Shown: positions 1-12,060 of the stretch, one piece after another
How the letters are laid out: every line of letters begins with the position of its first letter
How positions within the stretch are numbered: position 1 is the stretch's first letter
Assembly: GCF_945859705.1 (NCBI RefSeq)
Contig: NC_079136.1
Span: 121,982,028 to 122,046,027 of the forward strand
Direction of reading: 5' to 3'
From: Episyrphus balteatus
Lineage: Eukaryota; Arthropoda; Insecta; Diptera; Syrphidae
DNA length: 64,000 bases
Notes under the pieces: generated by a model
Told to the model about the DNA's origin: nothing
The model's input: the letters and a program-made list of their open reading frames with translations, nothing else
Database searches by the model: none
Translations under genes and position numbers: made by a program

Positions 1-189
1 GAGCAATGAGACTTTGATGTTAGAATCGTAATTTTGTATCAGTTTGAAGTATCAAGATAGATAAGTGTTTTTTTTTTTTATTGAAGGACAATTTACATTG
101 TTGTCATTATAGGGGGCATGAGGTGGTTATCATTTAGGGGACTTGAAAAGCAGAAAAATACAAGGTCTCGAGTCAGAAGCTCGATATCG

Positions 190-572
190 ATTTCAGAAGT
201 TTGGACGTTACATTATTTTGTTAATTATTTCGTGAGAAAAAGTGGCATGATTTTTAAATCACGTAACGCGCGTTACCCAATATCAACCTGATTTGCAAAT
301 AAATTGTGTGCAACACTTGAATATTTTTGAAGATTACATAATTTTGATAATCTCGTGAGGAAAAGCGGCCTTATTTTGAAATCACGTAACGCACGTTACC
401 CAATATCGACGTCATACGCAAGGAAATTGTGTGTAGATAACTTGAATAATTTTGAACGTTACAACAAATTTTTTTAATAATCTCGCGAAAAACAGCGAAA
501 TAGTTTTGAAATCGCGTAACGCACGTTACCCAACCCAATATTGACGTCATATGCAAAGGAAACTTTGTGTAA
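190..572. repeat. Tandem repeat, three ~125-bp units with palindromic core
   Basis: Three degenerate head-to-tail units. Each carries a TCACGTAACGCRCGTTACCC core, near 259, 382 and 512, so the spacing is about 123 and 130 bp. The first core contains the perfect 14-bp palindrome GTAACGCGCGTTAC; the other two have one central change (GCACG). Shared flanking words are a 'tttgaaatcacg' lead-in, 'atctcgtgag(g)aaaa' and 'aaattgtgtg'. A weaker fourth remnant (aatcgcgttacc) lies near 692. No coding potential is seen. Function is unknown; the palindrome could be a protein-binding dyad or only a satellite feature. Confidence 0.7.
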
Positions 573-1566
573 CTTGAATATATTTTTTTTAAATTGATAC
601 CTGAGGAAATGAAGTCCTAAAAGGCGTTGGTTGGCCCTCAATGTTGAGCAATTTTTGGACACCCCAAAAAGCTGTTTTCTAAATCACAATAATCGCGTTA
701 CCATATTAAAAAAAATTTCAGAAAGATAAATATTTTTCATGTGAAATATGGTATTAAATGAAATAAGATTTCTTGTAGGTAGTTATTCAATTTTGAGCGC
801 CACATAAATCTTGAATTTTCTGAATAGTCTGCAAGGAAAAAGTTATTTTAATAAATTCAGTCAAACAGAGTTTCTTTTAAACTAACATTGCCCAAAGTTG
901 ATTTATCGGAAACTTTTACTAATGAATAGCTTAATGCATCTAATTTTCAAAAAATTGTATTATTGTATTGTATTTCTTCAATTGTATTATTTAATTATAT
1001 TCTTAAATGATTTAAAAAATGTACAATAAATTTTTCATTTACCATAATTTACCTTTTTAGCACTTAATTAAAGTTGAATTCAATTAAAAAACAAAATACT
1101 TATCCCCTTTTTTTTTTTTGTATCTTTTATTTGGTCGATTAAATTTAATTTAAATTGTTTTCCAGCAAGTTGTTTTCGTATTGATGTTTATAATATTATT
1201 GCTTTCCCCGGGACATATGCACATATACCTATTAAAACGTGTTTTTTGGAATCATTGTCCATATATACCACCTGTAGTAATTATGGAGAATTTGATTGGT
1301 TTTGAGTTGAATTGATTTTTTTTTTTTTTTATATATAAATGAATAAAATAAGCTTGGTAATGCTCTAGCCTCAAGTGGAAAAATGATTTAAACTGGAAAT
1401 TAAAATACCTACAACTTTTCTGTAAACAAAATATTTGTTAGTTTTAAAGTAAAATATAAAAAGTGTTGGAAATACTAACAAACTTAATTTTTAAAATGCA
1501 ATAATTACTGTTCTTAACCTAGATAAGATAAAAACATTAAAGTATTAAGTCATTTTATAATTCTTA
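573..1566. other. A+T-rich DNA, no feature recognised
   Basis: Low-complexity A+T-rich sequence with poly-T and poly-A runs near 1100-1120 and 1318-1330. No plausible exon, RNA gene or inverted repeat was seen. Confidence 0.6.
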
Positions 1567-1693
1567 GACCCAATTTATTCACACTCCATTAAATTTCAAG
1601 TCTCCATTAAAAATTAAAAAAAAAAAAAAAAACTGTAAAATCGCCCTTTTAAATGACGGCTTTAGATTTAATGGAGAATGAATAAATTGGACC
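1567..1693. mobile_element. MITE copy 1, PIF/Harbinger-like (TTA target duplication)
   Basis: A 127-bp element with ~25-bp terminal inverted repeats: left GACCCAATTTATTCACACTC; the right end reads GGTCCAATTTATTCATTCTC on the other strand. TTA flanks it at 1564-1566 and 1694-1696. The centre is a poly-A tract. A 3-bp TWA duplication is the known mark of PIF/Harbinger insertion; assignment to that superfamily is inference, as no transposase is encoded. A relative lies at 3236-3379. Confidence 0.7.
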
Positions 1694-3235
1694 TTAATAA
1701 AATAGAAAAAAATATTTGTTTGCTAATTTGCTAATAACCAGTTTAAAAGATAAAATAAGAAGTGGCTCACAATATTAACTGTAAATTAAATTGCATCTAA
1801 CAAATATTGGACGTTTTTCGTAGCCCAATAAGATTGGGAATTGAACACAAATTCGAAAACATTGCAACATTTTTGATGAGGTTGCATTGGGCCGAAAATC
1901 TCAATTTTTCTTTAAAATGAGATCATTAAGAAGTCAAAACTCAAAACAAGCTGTCCCGATGCACAATTGCATTCCCATGCTTAAACTTCAACGGTTATAA
2001 CACTTTTTTAATAGTTATGTGTAAGAAGAATTATTGTAAAATATGACTGATTCAAAAAACTGATGGAATCCATGCATTTGTGGCAGCAATGTGAAAAACT
2101 TAAGATCTTACAGTTAAAATAATTTATTAAATTAATAGGCTTTTTTTGCACTTTGATACCAATAACTTCCTAGTAACTCTAGATTTGATAAAAACTTTTA
2201 CCATTCTGCAATCCCCCTTAGACGAGAATATTTTTAAGAAAGTTGGCCACCTAGGTTTCTATAGATTTATTTTATACCACAGGTGTTTAAATTTTTTCAT
2301 AAAATACTTTTCTTACATTTTGCATCAAAAAACAGATTTCAAAATTTTTTTACGAAAATGTGCAATAGCTATGCAGTTTTTAAAGCCTTTATGTACTCAT
2401 ACAATTATTGTAGAAAATGAGAAAAAAAAGAAATAAATAAAATTCATTCATTCGTGGTTGTAGTGAACGAAAACATAAGATGATAAAATTTAAAATACAC
2501 TGAACGAAAAAAAGCCAATATTTTATGAACTGGTTGCGATAGAACTTTTTTCTATCTGGTTTTAGAACAGTTTTAAGTGTAGCTATCAGCCGTTTTAGGG
2601 TTGTCCATTCTCTATCGAACACCCTGTATATATTCAGACCTATTCTAAACAATAATTCCCAGGGAAATGGTTTCGGGAGGAGGGCCCCAATCGGATAAAT
2701 GGTGAAAATTTATATTTTTTTTAAGACTTACCGTTTTGCTGAAAATCGTGAAAAAACAGTTTTTGTGACCTTTGACCCCCCGTAAATTTTTTTCTAGGCC
2801 TCGGATCGATGAGGATTTTTTAGATTTGATTTATGATGGTGTTTTCAACAATTCTACAAATTTTCAGCTTGCTGGGAATTAATGTAACCTCACCCCCTTA
2901 TTTTAGTCTAATTTGACCGGACTATTATTATTACCTAAATTAAAGAAATGAAAAATCCACTTTGTTAATTTTTTTTTTATTTTGTTTTATTTCTTTGTAT
3001 TTTTTCAATACACATAATGCTTTCTCTTTTTTCCTCACATATTTCACTTATTGTTATTAGAGAGAAAAACCAGTTTTTTTTCCATGGATGTGAGGAGAAC
3101 TCAATTTTATCAAAAATTTCCCTAAAATTTCCCTTTTACAGATTGGTGAAAACACAAAGATTTAATGGTTTGATCAAATTTAAAAAGATTTTTGATAAAA
3201 GTGCTTTTAGTGGTTGTTTATGATATTGGACATAA
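1694..3235. other. A+T-rich intervening DNA with a possible old repeat at 2500-2930
   Basis: No gene recognised. The 2500-2930 segment is of higher complexity and less A+T-biased, and includes the phrase 'cgaacaccctgtatat' near 2615, which resembles ends of old insect interspersed repeats. I see no matching second end and no open reading frame of recognisable family. Confidence 0.45.
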
Positions 3236-3379
3236 GGGCCAATTTATTTACACGCCATTAAATTTAAAGCCGCCATTTAAAAGGGAAATTTATAAAATTT
3301 GTGTGCTATTTGATAGTTTTTTTTTTTTTAATTTTTATGGGGCCTTTAAAAATATAATGCAGAGTAAATAAATCGCTCC
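3236..3379. mobile_element. MITE copy 2, PIF/Harbinger-like (TAA target duplication)
   Basis: A 144-bp relative of the element at 1567-1693. The left end GGGCCAATTTATTTACACGC pairs with a right end that reads GGAGCGATTTATTTACTCTG in reverse complement. TAA flanks it at 3233-3235 and 3380-3382. Internal words (gccattaaattt) are shared with copy 1, so the two belong to one family inserted at two TWA sites. Confidence 0.7.
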
Positions 3380-3382
3380 TAA

Positions 3383-5042
3383 AATAAGTGAATCTTTTTA
3401 ATAAAAATAAACACATTTTTCGACTTTATGGAAAATAATTTTTTTTTTAACTTTTTTTTATATGTCGATTATTATTTATTTTGTTATATTATTTCTTATG
3501 AAGGAAATATAATATTTTTTCTGAAAAATGTTTGAATGATTGTATATAAAATACAAAATGGCTCTAAAATTTAAATTTAAAAAAAAAGTCTATTAAAAAA
3601 ATGAGTTTACTGGGCAGAGATGTTGAAAACCATTAGTTAAACTTGTTATTTCCATTTCACTCAGTTTTTATTTCATATTATGTGCAATTCCGTAATTTAC
3701 CCTACCCCCACACTCCTCCTTCAAAAACTATACGAATATTAATGAACTTTCAAACAAATGAAAATTTTAAAATGTAAAATGCTCTTTTTAAGTTTTGTCA
3801 GCTTTGTCCATTTCTTTCATTCTTTTTTTTTTCTGGTATATTCGAAAAAAAAGGACAAAAATTTCAAAACAAACATAATCCATTTCATGATTGCTAATCC
3901 AACACCCGGCACTATAATGTTAGTTTTCTCTATCTCCTTTTTCATCTCTATTCTATACACCTTCACACAAATCAGACACATTATACAAAAAAAAAAATTC
4001 CCATCCATCCTTTTAGTCCTGGGCTCTCAGACAATATTTAGCCTTCGCAAATTGTCCGAGCATCAATTTTCATTAGCTACCGTTGTGTCCTGATTTAGTC
4101 TTTTGGCACCAGACTGCTATATGCCGATTTTGATGATGCTGCCCGAAGTCGGCTACTCTATCCCAATCAAATACAACCCTTTTTTTTTTGGAGAATGTCG
4201 GTGACGTCGCGTCGCCATTGTCGATTGTCGTTGTGCTACACGAGCTGCTACATAAAATGAACTATTGTATCCTTTTTTTTTTCTATCTTTTTTAATAGAA
4301 GGGGAGACTGATTCTGAACTTCCCCCTTCCCACACAATATTTGTTAGAGCTCAAAATTGCCATGACCGACCTCTAGGTTTTATATAGTAGAGGTATAGGA
4401 ACGTGACGCGACAACGACCAACGAACGCCAAACAAAATGAGATGGTGAGAAATAATAATGATAAATGGGATCATTTCTGGTGCTGACATGACACAATAAA
4501 GCAAAGGCATGTCGACAAAAACGAGGGAGTGATGGAAGGCTAGCCGTGTTCTAGGCTTTTGGAATTTTGTTGTTCATGATAAATAGATAGAACCACATAC
4601 TTTGAACATATTTTACCTGACTACAAAATTTCTCTCTCTCTTTCTGACCATAAAATGCGGGCTGTGGTATGTTGAGGTTTGAATTAAAACGAAAAAAAAA
4701 AAGAAATCCTTGATTTGGAAAAAAAGGGTTTAAAAACCCAAAGTAGGTAAGAACAATCAATTTCATTATGTTGTAAATTACAGAATTGGCAAGAGAAATA
4801 TTGTAGAACGAGGGTGTTTCAAAAAGGGAACGTACGAAGAAGTTTCGCAAAATTTACATGAAAATGATACTCGATTCCGTTTTGAATCCATTTAAATTCT
4901 GTTAAAATCAAAGTGATGTTCATTTATTTTTAATAAGAATTATCTAATATATAACATTCTTGTGTCGGGGTGTTTGTTATAAGACTGTGTGCATATAAGG
5001 AGGTCTGAGAATCGGCCAAAACCTATTTTTTAATAAATTATT
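3383..5042. other. Intervening DNA; more complex segment at 4080-4560
   Basis: No gene recognised. Most is A+T-rich. The part around 4080-4560 is less biased and has CpG-containing words (gtgacgtcgcgtcgcc, gtgacgcgacaacgacc). It shows no repeat partner in this window, so it is a candidate for unique, possibly conserved, noncoding DNA. That is a guess from composition only. Confidence 0.4.
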
Positions 5043-5491
5043 AGGGTGGCCCAGCGAAATTTTTTTTTTACCGATTTTTATGAAAGTATGTGTGCACATA
5101 TCGGGTTGGTCTATTATTTTCTTAATAGTACGATATTATAGTGGGTAAAAAAAAATCGAAATTCTTTTTATTTATTTTCTACTCCGAAATATCGATTGCT
5201 AGAATATACTCACCAAATATGAGCTTTATATATTCATGGGAAGTTCCTCCGCTACGCAATTTTCCATTTTTACATCAATCTTCTAGGGTAATAAAACAAA
5301 ATTATTTTTTAATGAATCGACTTTTTAGCAAATTTCTTTACATATTCTTGTAAGAAATTGAATGCTCTACAAAAAAAGTCTCGTTACACTTTTTTCGTTT
5401 ATCTCACCGTTTAAAAGATATTTGAGGTCCAAAAATTGATATAATATTTAAAAATTCCTTGTTTTTGTTCTTAATTGAAAAATTATAATAA
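5043..5491 (+). repeat. Single-arm copy of the fold-back repeat, split by an insertion
   Basis: Starts TTAGGGTGGCCCA and is a diverged copy of one arm of the long fold-back element at 8843-10181. Shared words include ATCGATTGCTAGA, ACCAAATATGAGC, TTTTCCATTTTTACATCAA and TTGAGGTCCAAAAA. Homology stops at the insertion at 5492 and resumes at 6424 (TAATCAAACGGTCAAGACATAT). Only one arm is present, so this is a half element or an independently truncated copy. Confidence 0.65.
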
Positions 5492-6423
5492 CACTGGTCT
5501 GCAAAATTTAACTTTTTTTTTCTTCTTCAAATAATTTTTTGATATTATGAAAGATTAGACTTTTTTGAATCTTAATCTGTTTTCAGAAAAATTCTATCAG
5601 GTACCATTTTTGTAAAAATGATTTTTGAAAAATGTGGGTAGTTTTTTAAAAAATCACCCTTTTAGATTCATTTGAACTTGTATAAAATTAAAACTATTTG
5701 TCGCATTGAGCTCAAATTTGGATGACTTATTTTTCATAATATGACATCTCGATTGACACCAAATATGTCCTTTTACATTAATGTTTACTTATTTTTTAAA
5801 ATACTGACATTTCGAAATCCTTTATTTTTTAGTAAATCCTACATGAACAAAAGCACCTTAATTAAGGAAAATGTAAAATATCAATGCCCATTATATTTAA
5901 AAAGTCAAATATGTAATGAAAACTATAATAAAATACATTAAACACAATTTTTACGTGTTTTGTAATTTTATATAATATTTTTCTATTTAGAAATATCTTA
6001 TTTGTGATAAACCATTCGATAAACTGCCTTGTAAAGCTTCAGATTTGTTTCTCCTAGCAGCAAAAGTATACTTTTCTTATAGTTTTTGATGTGCTGAGTT
6101 AGAATCCGAAGTCAAAAAAATTCTATCACGTCAGGATTTTAAGATATTCGCATTAAAGTATCAGAAAATCAGGTTTTTTTTTTAGAAAATCTCTAAAAAA
6201 CTACTCAAAAACCAAAGCTGACCGAAATTTTTTGAGTTCGGATTCGAAAACAGCAAAAAAAAATAATGTTTTTTTGAGATTTTTTAACGGGAATATCTAA
6301 AAAACGTGACGTGCTAGGTCAATTCTGACTTCGGATTCGAAATCAGCATACAAAAATCCTTAAGAAAAGTATAGTTTTACATATTTAAAAGAGAATTTCC
6401 TTGCAGACCAGTATAATCAAACG
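5492..6423. mobile_element. 932-bp TIR element inserted in the fold-back repeat
   Basis: Left end CACTGGTCTGCAA and right end TTGCAGACCAGTA are inverted repeats. Alignment with the uninterrupted arm near 9195-9215 gives the empty site (aattataataatcaaacg) and supports a TAA (or ATAA) target duplication at 5489-5491 and 6424-6426. The interior holds inverted pieces such as 'gaatccgaagtca' (near 6102) and 'gacttcggattcgaa' (near 6328). A fragment of the same interior appears near 63255-63300. No transposase is seen, so it is non-autonomous. The superfamily is uncertain; a 3-bp TAA would suit PIF/Harbinger. Confidence 0.6.
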
Positions 6424-6426
6424 GTC

Positions 6427-7471
6427 AAGACATATTAACAAGTATGGAAATACTCGTAATATGTACTTTGACTCAAAATTGAAAAATAAATAAGAAAACT
6501 TTTAGTTGAAGAAAGTTTCATTAAAATGACTTTGACCTGAATAAAAATTTAAGCAGCATTTTTTGTATTGGTGGAAATAGGAAAAGTTATAATTAAACCT
6601 AAAAATGAAATATTTGGTTTATAAATACGTGAATACTGATATTTCTGTCAACAACTTGCAATACTAAACATTTTTTGTTTGTTGTGTTGTCAAAACTTTA
6701 TTGAACTGAAATTATATTAAATAATTTAAATACTTTTTTTAAAATTCCGAGATTAAATGGTAATAAAAACTATGTTATTTTGTGAGAAAAGTTTTCTAGA
6801 ACTCTAGAAAGTTTTTTTTCGAAAATTTAGTATAAATTTTTTTTTTTTGTAAATAATGTTTGTTTTTATAAGAAATATAACAATATATAAAATTCGTTCC
6901 TACTACATATGAATAAAAAAAACTTCTTAAATGATTTTTAGCTCCAAATAAAAAGAGTTATGTATGCTTATTTCTTAAAATCTTCTTTAATTTATTACCC
7001 CAGTCTTATTATGTAAGATAAGAATTAGTCACTGTGGCGTATGCGTAACATTTTTTTTCACTAACGATTTTATTTTTTTTTTTTAATTTATTTATGAACG
7101 ATTAAAAGATGCTCATAAAAGTGATCATTTCAATTTGTGTAAATTTAAACGAACAAGATGTAGATGGTTATTGTTCTAATACAAAAATCGTTGGCTTTCT
7201 TGAGATTTATTTTTGGGTGTAAAAAATTAAATTTTTTGTTTATTTGCCTTAATCTGAAATGGTTGTTTTTCAAAAAAAAAAAAAAAAACTCTTGAAAAAT
7301 GGTTGTTTTTTATTGAAAAACCAATTTAATTGATCGATTTTTAACGTTTTTAATTTAAACACCATATTTTTAATCAAAAAAAAAAAACTATTTGAAAGAG
7401 ATTAGATCAAAAGAGTTAGAAAACTGAAAAAAAACTTGAACTGAATTGACCTTTTAATAAAAAAAAAAAAA
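6427..7471. other. Remainder of the single-arm repeat, then A+T-rich DNA with one GGCGTATGCGT box
   Basis: The first ~50 bp continue the fold-back-family homology. The rest is A+T-rich without genes. At 7028-7047 lies GTCACTGTGGCGTATGCGTA followed by a T-run, one of seven copies of a motif found at the leader of family-3 repeats. Confidence 0.5.
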
Positions 7472-8278
7472 AAATCATGTGTGCAATTCATACGTGGTTG
7501 AAGTGAAACCTTAAAAATCATTTACAAAAAAAATCGAAAAAAATATAACTTTTTTTTATTCCATCAATTTTTTTTATATGACAACCTACAATAAATTTTA
7601 TACCATTATTGTTTCAGCTCAAAATATTTATATCGACCATGTCTATACAACATCTACAAAAAAAACTAGAATTTTTTTTAACCCCATTAGTTTTCATAAA
7701 AAAAAGCAAAACGATCAATCTCTTTTCTCTTCCAACGCCATTAAATCCATTTTTTTAAAAGACAACCTATAATAAATTTTATATTATTATTATTTCACCT
7801 TTTATATGACGCTTCAATCATATTTTTACCATGCCTACAAAAAAAGTGCCAATTTTTTAAAGCCAACCATGTCGAAATTTCAAACTGAAATTACTGTACT
7901 TTCTCTATTTTTCAAGTTATTCAATTAAAAATTATATAACTTGTAGAGCACGTACCGTTGTGTGTGATATATTAAATGAAAGGTAATATTATCAGCTTGC
8001 GTATTAAAGTTAAATAAATTTGTTATCTGCTCTAGATCAAAAGATATAACGTGTTTAGAAAAAGAACATCTTTTCACCGTTATCTCAGAATTTTGAATAT
8101 GAAATTTATTGAAATTTTGCACAATCATTTAATTTATTTAATTACCTATCTACTGTATAAATTTCATTCATCTATCTATTAAAACAAAAAAGTTATGATC
8201 AATTGATTTTTCGTGTCGTTTTTTCGTTTCATCTTGTTTCAAATCACTACGATACTAAAGAAGTTTTCACTTCAAAAA
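7472..8278 (-). mobile_element. HINE-2 copy G (Helentron-associated-like, non-autonomous)
   Basis: Reads on the minus strand. The 5' end is a T-run followed by the stem-loop motif GAAGT-GAAA-ACTTC (8260-8273, shown as gaagttttcacttc on the plus strand). The 3' end has the subterminal GAAGTGAAACCTT inverted with respect to it (about 7499-7512), then the terminal stem-loop CATGTGTG/CATACGTG (near 7477-7498), then a T-run. There is no target duplication; ends abut T-runs, as expected for TT insertion. The interior resembles HINE-1 cores. No protein is encoded. The architecture matches published Helentron-associated elements; the assignment is inference. Confidence 0.6.
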
Positions 8279-8840
8279 TAAACTCACTTATGCGTTTATA
8301 TTTTGGAAACCTTTAGGTTTAACTAGCATATACAAAAATAATGTTCAAATCGAAAAAGAAAATAATCCACCAATGTCCGGAAGTCTGTACTAGTCGATCC
8401 ACTCTAGATTTTATCTTTTTTTTTTCAAAAGTTTGAGAACTTGGAATATTTCAAAAACTCTTTTTAAATAACAACCAGACCGTAATTTTTGTTCATGCTG
8501 TGTGAAGAGCTATAGTTCAAATTTTATAAAGATACATTTCGGAAAGGCTTCATTCGGAAAACTTCAACTTGTTCAATATTTTCATGGAAATTTTTTAACC
8601 AATTTTTTAAAATTAAAAACCGCCAAAAAATTAAAACAAACAATTCCAGAATGTCATACTTCCCCCTTTTAATTCCTTTTACCATACATTAATTTCTTAT
8701 CTTCCCTTATCTCTCATTCTCTCTCTATTTCTATTAATACTCATGCACACATGAGTGAATCTATTGAAGTGACATAATCCCTATTGAGTCATTTATATAT
8801 ATCAGGAACCTTGTCTATCGATTTAATTAGGTATGTGTAT
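8279..8840. other. Intervening A+T-rich DNA
   Basis: No gene or repeat partner recognised. A short pyrimidine-rich stretch lies near 8660-8740. Confidence 0.5.
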
Positions 8841-8842
8841 TA

Positions 8843-10181
8843 GGGTGGGTCAAAAAAATCAAAATTCTTTTTTTTGATTTGGTACTCCGAAAAATCGATT
8901 GCTAGACACCTCTAGAATATACACACCAAATATGAGCTCTTTATATTAATGGGAAGGTCCTCCGCTTTGCAATTTTCCATTTTTACATCAAGCTTCTACT
9001 AAAAAAAATAATTTTTTTATTGATTGACTTTTTACCAAATTTCTTTTCATATTCTTGTAGGAAATTGAACGCTCTACAAAAAAAGCCTTATAAACTTTTT
9101 TCGTTTATCTAACCGTTGAATAGATATTTGAGGTCCAAAAATCGAGAAAATCTTTAAAAATTCGTTTTTTGTTCTTAATTTTGTAACAAATTGAAAAATT
9201 ATAATAATCAAACGCGCAAGACATATTCTTGTTGGAAATTGATTGCTCCACAAAAAAGGTCTTATTAACTTTTTTCATTAATCTAACAATTCTAAAGATA
9301 TTCGAGGTCAAAATATAAAAAAAAAAATATAAAAACATTTTATATTTTTAAAAAATTTAAAATTCACTGAAACTTCATTATTTTCAAAATAGCAAGATAT
9401 ATTCTTGTAGGGGCTTAAACGTTCTACAAAAAATTGTTTGGAATCAAATTGATTGCTTTAACCATTTAGAAGATATTCGTATGCAAACCAATGCTCACTG
9501 ATTTCAATAGTTTTCTTTTAACCCGTATGCATTGCGATTTGGATACGAATATCTTCTAAACGGTTAAAGCAATCTATTTGATGCCAAGGAATTTTTTGTA
9601 GAACGTTTAAGCCCCTACAAGAATATATCTTGCTAATTTGAAAACAATGAAGTTTCAGTGAATTTTAAATTTTTTAAAAATATAAAATGTTTTTATATTT
9701 TTTTTTTATATTTTGACCTCGAATATCTTTAGAATGGTTAGATTAATGAAAAAAGTTATTAAGACCATTTTTGTGAAACAATCAATTTCCAACAAGAATA
9801 TGTCTTGCGCGTTTGATTATTATAATTTTTCAATTTGTTACAAAATTAAGAACAAAAAACGAATTTTTAAAGATTTTCTCGATTTTTGGACCTCAAATAT
9901 CTATTCAACGGTTAGATAAACGAAAAAAATTTATAAGGCTTTTTTTGTAGAGCGTTCAATTTCCTACAAGAATATGAAAAGAAATTTGGTAAAAAGTCAA
10001 TCAATAAAAAAATTATTTTTTTTAGTAGAAGCTTGATGTAAAAATGGAAATTTGCAAAGCGGAGGACCTTCCCATTAATATAAAGAGCTCATATTTGGTG
10101 TGTATATTCTAGAGGTGTCTAGCAATCGATTTTTCGGAGTACCAAATCAAAAAAAAGAATTTCGATTTTTTTGGCCCACCC
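8843..10181. mobile_element. Long fold-back element, two ~652-bp arms, TA flanks
   Basis: An almost perfect inverted repeat. The left arm is 8843-9494, the right arm 9529-10181, and the loop about 34 nt. The ends are GGGTGGGTCAAAA and, inverted, GGGTGGGCCAAAA, bounded by TA at 8841-8842 and 10182-10183. Arms match along their whole length by eye with few differences, for example around the loop-proximal words CGTATGCAAACC versus GGATACGAAT. TA flanks suggest a Tc1/mariner-type target, and the size and near-palindromy resemble Foldback-like elements. No transposase is seen. A single-arm relative lies at 5043-5491. Confidence 0.8.
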
Positions 10182-10183
10182 TA

Positions 10184-11640
10184 ATGTGTATAGATATAGT
10201 CAATCTTTTTATGAATAAATCCTTTGAACCAAATAACTGATATTTGACTTCGTGATATGTGTTATATTCATATGTAGGCAGGTACTATTCCTATTGAATT
10301 CCTGTTGTTTTCATTGTTTTGTATATGGATTTTGACTGTGAATATAAAGAGAACAATACCATCCTCATAGCCAGCGATTTAGAGATAAATATATGTATGC
10401 AAAACCTATATAAACCCTTAGTGGACATATCTATAACTAAAACCATCGATATCTGATTTTGTTGCACATGGATGAACCGCACCAGTATGCGGACATAAAT
10501 GGTTGATATGTTGCATCAAAGTACACACACACACACACACATCACAATATCATATCTTATTTCATCAAATATTCAAGATATGCCTATGTTGTGTTATAAT
10601 GGAAGTGGCTTGTTCAATGCAAGCATGGTGCAAGTGCAACCAAACCATATTGCGGGACAATTCAATGGAAAATAATAGATTAGGAAATTTAACAAATGGA
10701 TTGTCATGAACATTTTAAACGAATTTTGATAAGCCTTTTATAGATCTGAGATTAGATTAAGTAATTTTCGACTAGGAGGTTGCAATCAATAAGTTTGCAA
10801 ATTAGCTTTAGTTGGTTTAACAAGTTAACGAATACAAAAAAAAATTTTAAATAAATTTCAGCAAAATTCAGTCAAAAATCCTCAATTCTTAAATAAGCTA
10901 TAAATAGCTTAAGTAAAATTGATGCACATCAATTAAAAGCTCTTTTTCTAGACTTTCATCAATTTCATCTTAATTAGGCTATTTTTGTTTTTTTTTTTTT
11001 TTTTTTCTTATATTCTGTTTGTCTGCAATTAGAGAAGATTTATTTTTAACTGACATTGAACTTGATTTTTTTTTTTTTTTTTGTATTTTCAAACTTTGTC
11101 TGTCTGAAGAAAATAATATGAATGCGAAAATTCTTTTTTGTTGTTTTTTGTCAATATTACCTAAATCTTTTAGAAAGACGCCAATTTAATGAGAATTTGT
11201 TTGAATATTTAATGACGAATTGATGTAAAAAATAAAAGTTAAAAAAAAAATAACCCTACTTGTATTGTGTTTAAGCCTTAAGAAGGGTATATCACAAGAC
11301 AAAACACGTGGATTGGATATATGTTTATTTTTATAAAATCCAATTTTGTTAAAAAGACAAAAAAACATTTTTTTTTTTTCTTTCAAAGTTATTAAAAATT
11401 ATTTTCAGAAAATATTGATAAATTTTGTTGAAAAGGGACATTTTATTTAAATAAGGCTTATTTGTGGTCTGATTCCTTTTTGCAATGAATATACCTATTT
11501 TCTTCATAACAAAACAAAATAATTGAAATGTATCCCAATTATTATGAGAATAATATAGGGTTTTTGATTTTATTTTTGTTCATAAATATTTATAAAAAAA
11601 AAAAAATGGTGAAGAGAAAATTCAGAATATTAACATTTTT
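10184..11640. other. Intervening DNA with an (AC)9 microsatellite
   Basis: No gene recognised. An AC dinucleotide run lies at about 10524-10541, with T-rich runs near 10988-11006 and 11066-11082. Confidence 0.5.
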
Positions 11641-12060
11641 ATTAGGTAAAAAAAATTACAAATCTATTTTTTTTAAGATTTACGAGAAATAATCAAGGTA
11701 ACTTTTCAAATAGTGATGAGCGTCACTCTTTGAAAACTGTTGCGTGTCACTTTTGAAAACTGACGCGCAAGCAGACATATTTTCGGATCAAAGTTTCGAA
11801 ACCAGGTTTGGTTTACAGATATGAGTGCACAATGAGCAGGCCTACAAATTTAGGTAAAAAAAATTACAAGTCTGTTTTTCAAAGATTTGTGATGCCTAAA
11901 TATAATGCCTATTTAAAAAAAAAGTCCTCTGAATCTATCGAGTGATACATCAAAAGAAAGGCCTATTTAAGGTTTATTCATAACTGAAAACCAAAAGTTT
12001 CTTGGGCGTCTGGTTGCTGAATTATTTTCAATCGAATTATTGTTTTTTTTTTTCTTACAA
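11641..12060. repeat. Dispersed repeat, copy 1 (relative at 24290-24700)
   Basis: Shares with the 24.3-kb region long words such as CACAATGAGCAGGCCTA, AAAAAGTCCTC and CATAACTGAAAACCAAAAG. It contains a partial internal duplication (GGTAAAAAAAATTACAA near 11645 and 11853) and a short direct repeat of 'gcgtcactctttgaaaactgt' type near 11725-11770. No coding capacity is recognised. Confidence 0.6.

Noticed and set aside
2500..2930. Possible old interspersed repeat ending 'caccctgtatat'
   Set aside because: Only one end-like phrase is seen, with no inverted partner, duplication or second copy in the window.
9105..9919. Near-identical peptides on opposite strands (9105-9338 minus, 9713-9919 plus)
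   Set aside because: They arise from the two arms of the fold-back element, with no recognisable domain.
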